Shown here: positions 6,032 through 8,199 of the stretch, piece by piece | Position numbering within the stretch: position 1 is the stretch's first letter | How the letters are laid out: each line of letters begins with the position of its first letter | Source: Pseudomonadota bacterium | Lineage (GTDB): Bacteria > Pseudomonadota > Gammaproteobacteria > Burkholderiales > Sulfuriferulaceae | Length of the DNA: 8,199 bases | Assembly: GCA_021790625.1 (NCBI GenBank) | Contig: JAJYGL010000235.1 | Coordinates: 1-8,199, forward strand | Direction of reading: 5' to 3' | Made by a program: the position numbers and the translations under genes | Notes under the pieces: model-generated | Told to the model about the DNA's origin: nothing | The model's database searches: none | Seen by the model: the letters and a program-made list of their open reading frames with translations, nothing else

Positions 6032-7360
6032 TTAATCCATGGCAACGATACTGGCGCCGTGCAGAAGATTCAGTTCGGAAACCAGCGATTGGGTATTCCG
6101 ACGGAAATATGGCATGAGCTGGGCTGAGATGGGGAAGGCCACCGGAATTTTTGCCGTGAGCGGGTTGACCGGTACGCCAGCAATGCGGAATTCATAGTGC
6201 AGGTGGGGGCCGGTAGCCCAACCCGTCATGCCGACATAACCAATGATGTCGCCGCGTGAAACATGTTCACCACGATGCAGGCCTTTGGCAAAGGCTGAGA
6301 GGTGCCCATAAGCGCTGCTGTAGTTACCCGCATGTTTCAGTACGATGAGGTTGCCATAGCCACGCTGCTGGCCGACAAAGTCGACCGTGGCGTCTGCAAT
6401 CGCCATGACTTTTGTGCCAATGGGCGCAGCGTAATCGATACCCTTGTGTTGTTTCCATTTTTTCAGGAAGGGGTGAAAACGCATGGCAAAGCCGGAACTG
6501 ATGCGCGTAAAGGGTAGTGGCGAACGCAGGAATGCTTTTTTGATGGGCTTGCCTTCGGGCGTATAGTAATCATCCTTGCCGGAGACATCGGATAAAACGG
6601 CACGGTAATCATGGCCGGCATTGATGAATTCGACAGCCAGCACCCGTCCGGTCATGATTGCCTGCCCGTTGTGGTACAGCATTTCATATACCACATTGAA
6701 GCGGTCATTGCGCCGCAAGTCTTGATGGAAGTCGATGTTTGTCGAGAAGATGTCGGCAATCTGGGTGGCAATGGTATCCGGAATGCCGGCGGCGTCTGTC
6801 GCGGCAAACAGTGAATCATGAATGACGCCGGATTTCATGACCGTTCGGGTAGTCAGTGCGACCGGTTGTACTTTGGCGGAAAATTGTTGCCCGTCAGGTG
6901 TGATTTCCAGCATGTTGCCATCTGTGCCGACATGACGCAACCAGACCAGTTTGCCCGAGCCGCTTACCGCCGCCTGTACCCGTTTGCCTGGACGTATTTG
7001 AATCAAAGCGCGTGTTGCGTCCGGTGATTTGAGAAACTGGAGGATTTGCGGCGTGGATAGTCCAAGACGTTGCAAAATACTGCTGACCGTGTCCCCTCGC
7101 ACAATTTGTTCATCGTGCCATAGCGTGGCGTTGTCAGTCTGTGCGGTCGTGATTTGTACATCGGTTGGGAGCGACAGGTTTTCGATGATGTTTTGCACGG
7201 GAACCTGTCGTGTGTCTGTTTCTGGCGTCAGGCCAAAAGCGGTGACAATTCCGAACAAAGGTAGGCTGGACAGGGCGATTATCCAGCGCAAACGATATTT
7301 TCGTGCCTTGGCGGCATATTGATGCGCTAGAATAGCGTCTTTCCCATGCGAAGCGGTCAT
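6032..7360 (-). CDS. M23-family peptidoglycan DD-endopeptidase, MepM-like, membrane-anchored
   Basis: This 442-residue protein has a basic N-terminal cytoplasmic stretch, one membrane segment or signal anchor (about 26-43) and a periplasmic body. A LysM/OapA-like region (around 86-135, with VRGDTVSSILQRLGLS) precedes a linker domain and the C-terminal M23 domain (about 285-405). The zinc site is intact: His305 and Asp309 in HKGIDYAAP, and His388 in GPHLHYEF. His352 (YGHL) and His386 are the expected catalytic partners. Size and layout resemble E. coli MepM/YebA, which cuts cross-links to allow wall growth; the exact substrate is inferred. ATG 7360 is the only start before the in-frame stop at 7397-7399, and no Shine-Dalgarno is visible. 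It lies upstream of anmK and divergent from tyrS. Confidence 0.93.
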   Translation of the reverse strand: MTASHGKDAILAHQYAAKARKYRLRWIIALSSLPLFGIVTAFGLTPETDTRQVPVQNIIENLSLPTDVQITTAQTDNATLWHDEQIVRGDTVSSILQRLGLSTPQILQFLKSPDATRALIQIRPGKRVQAAVSGSGKLVWLRHVGTDGNMLEITPDGQQFSAKVQPVALTTRTVMKSGVIHDSLFAATDAAGIPDTIATQIADIFSTNIDFHQDLRRNDRFNVVYEMLYHNGQAIMTGRVLAVEFINAGHDYRAVLSDVSGKDDYYTPEGKPIKKAFLRSPLPFTRISSGFAMRFHPFLKKWKQHKGIDYAAPIGTKVMAIADATVDFVGQQRGYGNLIVLKHAGNYSSAYGHLSAFAKGLHRGEHVSRGDIIGYVGMTGWATGPHLHYEFRIAGVPVNPLTAKIPVAFPISAQLMPYFRRNTQSLVSELNLLHGASIVAMD

Positions 7361-7393
7361 GACATTGTGGGCTTGTGAGCAAAATCGTTTTGG

Positions 7394-7422
7394 ATTTTAT
7401 CATGTGACGTTGGTTTGACCAA
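7394..7422 (-). promoter_or_regulatory. Candidate promoter for the M23 peptidase gene
   Basis: On the minus strand TTGGTC (plus 7417-7422) is spaced 17 nt from TAAAAT (plus 7394-7399). The -10 is good (5 of 6) and the -35 weak (3 of 6). Transcription would start near 7387, about 27 nt before the ATG at 7360. The -35 falls inside the palindrome at 7409-7423. Confidence 0.45.
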
Positions 7423-7423
7423 C
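7409..7423. promoter_or_regulatory. Perfect palindrome, candidate GntR/FadR-type operator
   Basis: GTTGGT TTG ACCAAC is a perfect 6-bp inverted repeat with a 3-nt centre. It matches the general TGGTnnnACCA form bound by FadR-subfamily GntR regulators (PdhR and relatives). It lies in the divergent control region between the M23 peptidase gene and tyrS and overlaps the proposed -35 elements of both. No such regulator gene is in the window, so the binding protein is unknown. Confidence 0.45.
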
Positions 7424-7443
7424 TATTTTATACCGTGGATAGC
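7415..7443 (+). promoter_or_regulatory. Weak candidate promoter for tyrS
   Basis: TTGACC (7415-7420, 5 of 6 to the -35 consensus) is followed after 17 nt by GATAGC (7438-7443), a poor -10 with 3 matches. An alternative -10, TATACC (7429-7434), has no well-spaced -35. The true start site is uncertain; I see no T-box-like leader. Confidence 0.3.
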
Positions 7444-7465
7444 GCGGCAGAAAGGGTGAATACAG

Positions 7466-8199
7466 GTGTTGACAGAGGCAGAAGTGCAGGAAGCGTTACG
7501 GGTTATCAAACGCGGCTGTGACGAATTGATGGTTGAAAGTGAATTGGTTGAAAAATTGAAAACCGGGCGCCCGTTGCGTGTCAAGGCCGGCTTTGATCCG
7601 ACAGCGCCGGATTTGCACTTTGGTCACACCGTGTTGTTGAATAAATTGCACCAATTGCAGCAAATGGGGCATCACATTTTGTTTCTCATTGGTGATTTTA
7701 CCGGCATGATAGGCGATCCAACCGGAAAAAATACCACGCGCCCACCGCTGTCGCGTGAACAGGTGCTGCAAAATGCACAATCCTATCGCGAACAGGTGTT
7801 CAAAATACTGGATCCACAACGCACGGAAGTTGTATTCAACTCAAGCTGGATGGATCAGTTGGGTTCTGCCGGCATGATTCGTCTGGCAGCGCAGCACACG
7901 GTGGCACGCATGCTGGAACGCGACGATTTTCATAAGCGCTACAAGGCCAATCAACCCATTGCCATTCATGAATTTTTATACCCGCTGGTGCAAGGCTACG
8001 ATTCTGTCGCGTTAAAGGCAGATCTCGAATTGGGTGGAACAGATCAGAAATTTAATCTTCTCATGGGGCGTGAACTGCAAAAACACGAAGGGCAGACCCC
8101 GCAATGCATTTTGACCATGCCATTGCTGGAGGGGTTGGATGGCGTAAACAAAATGTCCAAATCGCTAGGCAATTATATTGGTATCACAGAACCGCCTGG
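7466..8199 (+). CDS. tyrS: Tyrosyl-tRNA synthetase (3' partial)
   Basis: Tyrosine-tRNA ligase charges tRNA-Tyr. The frame runs open from 7466 to the window edge: 244 codons of an expected total near 400. The class I signatures are both present: HFGH (residues 51-54, an HxGH variant of HIGH) in FDPTAPDLHFGHT, and KMSKS (229-233). LIGDFTGMIGDPTGKN, NSSWM, TVARMLERDDF, HEFLYPLVQGYDS and ELGGTDQKFN are typical of the TyrZ-like branch common in betaproteobacteria. An in-frame TGA at 7457-7459 bounds the start, and no ATG occurs before codon 22. Candidates are GTG 7466 (AAGG about 10 nt away), TTG 7469, and GTG 7484, which has the best Shine-Dalgarno (AGAGG 7474-7478, 5 nt away). The C-terminal tRNA-binding part lies outside the window. 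Confidence 0.95.
   Translation, partial: MLTEAEVQEALRVIKRGCDELMVESELVEKLKTGRPLRVKAGFDPTAPDLHFGHTVLLNKLHQLQQMGHHILFLIGDFTGMIGDPTGKNTTRPPLSREQVLQNAQSYREQVFKILDPQRTEVVFNSSWMDQLGSAGMIRLAAQHTVARMLERDDFHKRYKANQPIAIHEFLYPLVQGYDSVALKADLELGGTDQKFNLLMGRELQKHEGQTPQCILTMPLLEGLDGVNKMSKSLGNYIGITEPP

Noticed and set aside
7496..7819. A 107-codon minus-strand open frame near the window end
   Set aside because: It is antisense to tyrS, whose plus-strand frame carries HxGH and KMSKS and all expected TyrRS blocks.

Overview
The window reads as a stretch of core chromosome from a betaproteobacterium, by eye moderately GC-rich (somewhat above 50%). The evidence is the gene content and order: ribosomal proteins L13 and S9, ArgC, ErpA, AnmK, an M23 peptidase and TyrRS, an order I recall as common in Nitrosomonadales/Methylophilales-type betaproteobacteria. 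The proteins also read as betaproteobacterial by eye. I cannot assign a genus. I see no mobile elements, CRISPR arrays, tRNAs, rRNAs or phage genes.

Layout. (1) Positions 1-1256: the tail of an unidentified plus-strand gene whose stop overlaps a TTG-started MalY/PatB-type C-S lyase. That gene converges on a minus-strand EamA/DMT transporter (1257-2210, GTG start). (2) Positions 2211-2357: a divergent promoter region, with an extended -10 for the transporter and a near-consensus sigma70 promoter for rplM. (3) Positions 2358-3239: rplM and rpsI, overlapping by ATGA and closed by a strong intrinsic terminator. (4) Positions 3270-4298: argC (arginine biosynthesis). (5) Positions 4360-4774: erpA (Fe-S carrier) with its own near-consensus promoter. 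(6) Positions 4797-4843: a two-tier hairpin between the convergent erpA and anmK. (7) Positions 4862-7360, minus strand: an M23 peptidoglycan endopeptidase followed by anmK (anhydroMurNAc kinase), a likely cell-wall turnover/recycling pair. (8) Positions 7361-7465: a divergent control region with a perfect 15-bp palindrome. (9) From 7466: tyrS, running off the window end.

The genes are mostly housekeeping: translation (rplM, rpsI, tyrS), amino-acid metabolism (the C-S lyase, argC), Fe-S delivery (erpA) and wall recycling (M23, anmK). I found no convincing new multi-gene system. The points worth a second look are small: the GntR/FadR-like palindrome between the M23 gene and tyrS, the clipped C terminus of the C-S lyase, the L13 tail that creates an overlap with rpsI, the erpA/anmK hairpin, and the frequent non-ATG starts (four of nine genes).
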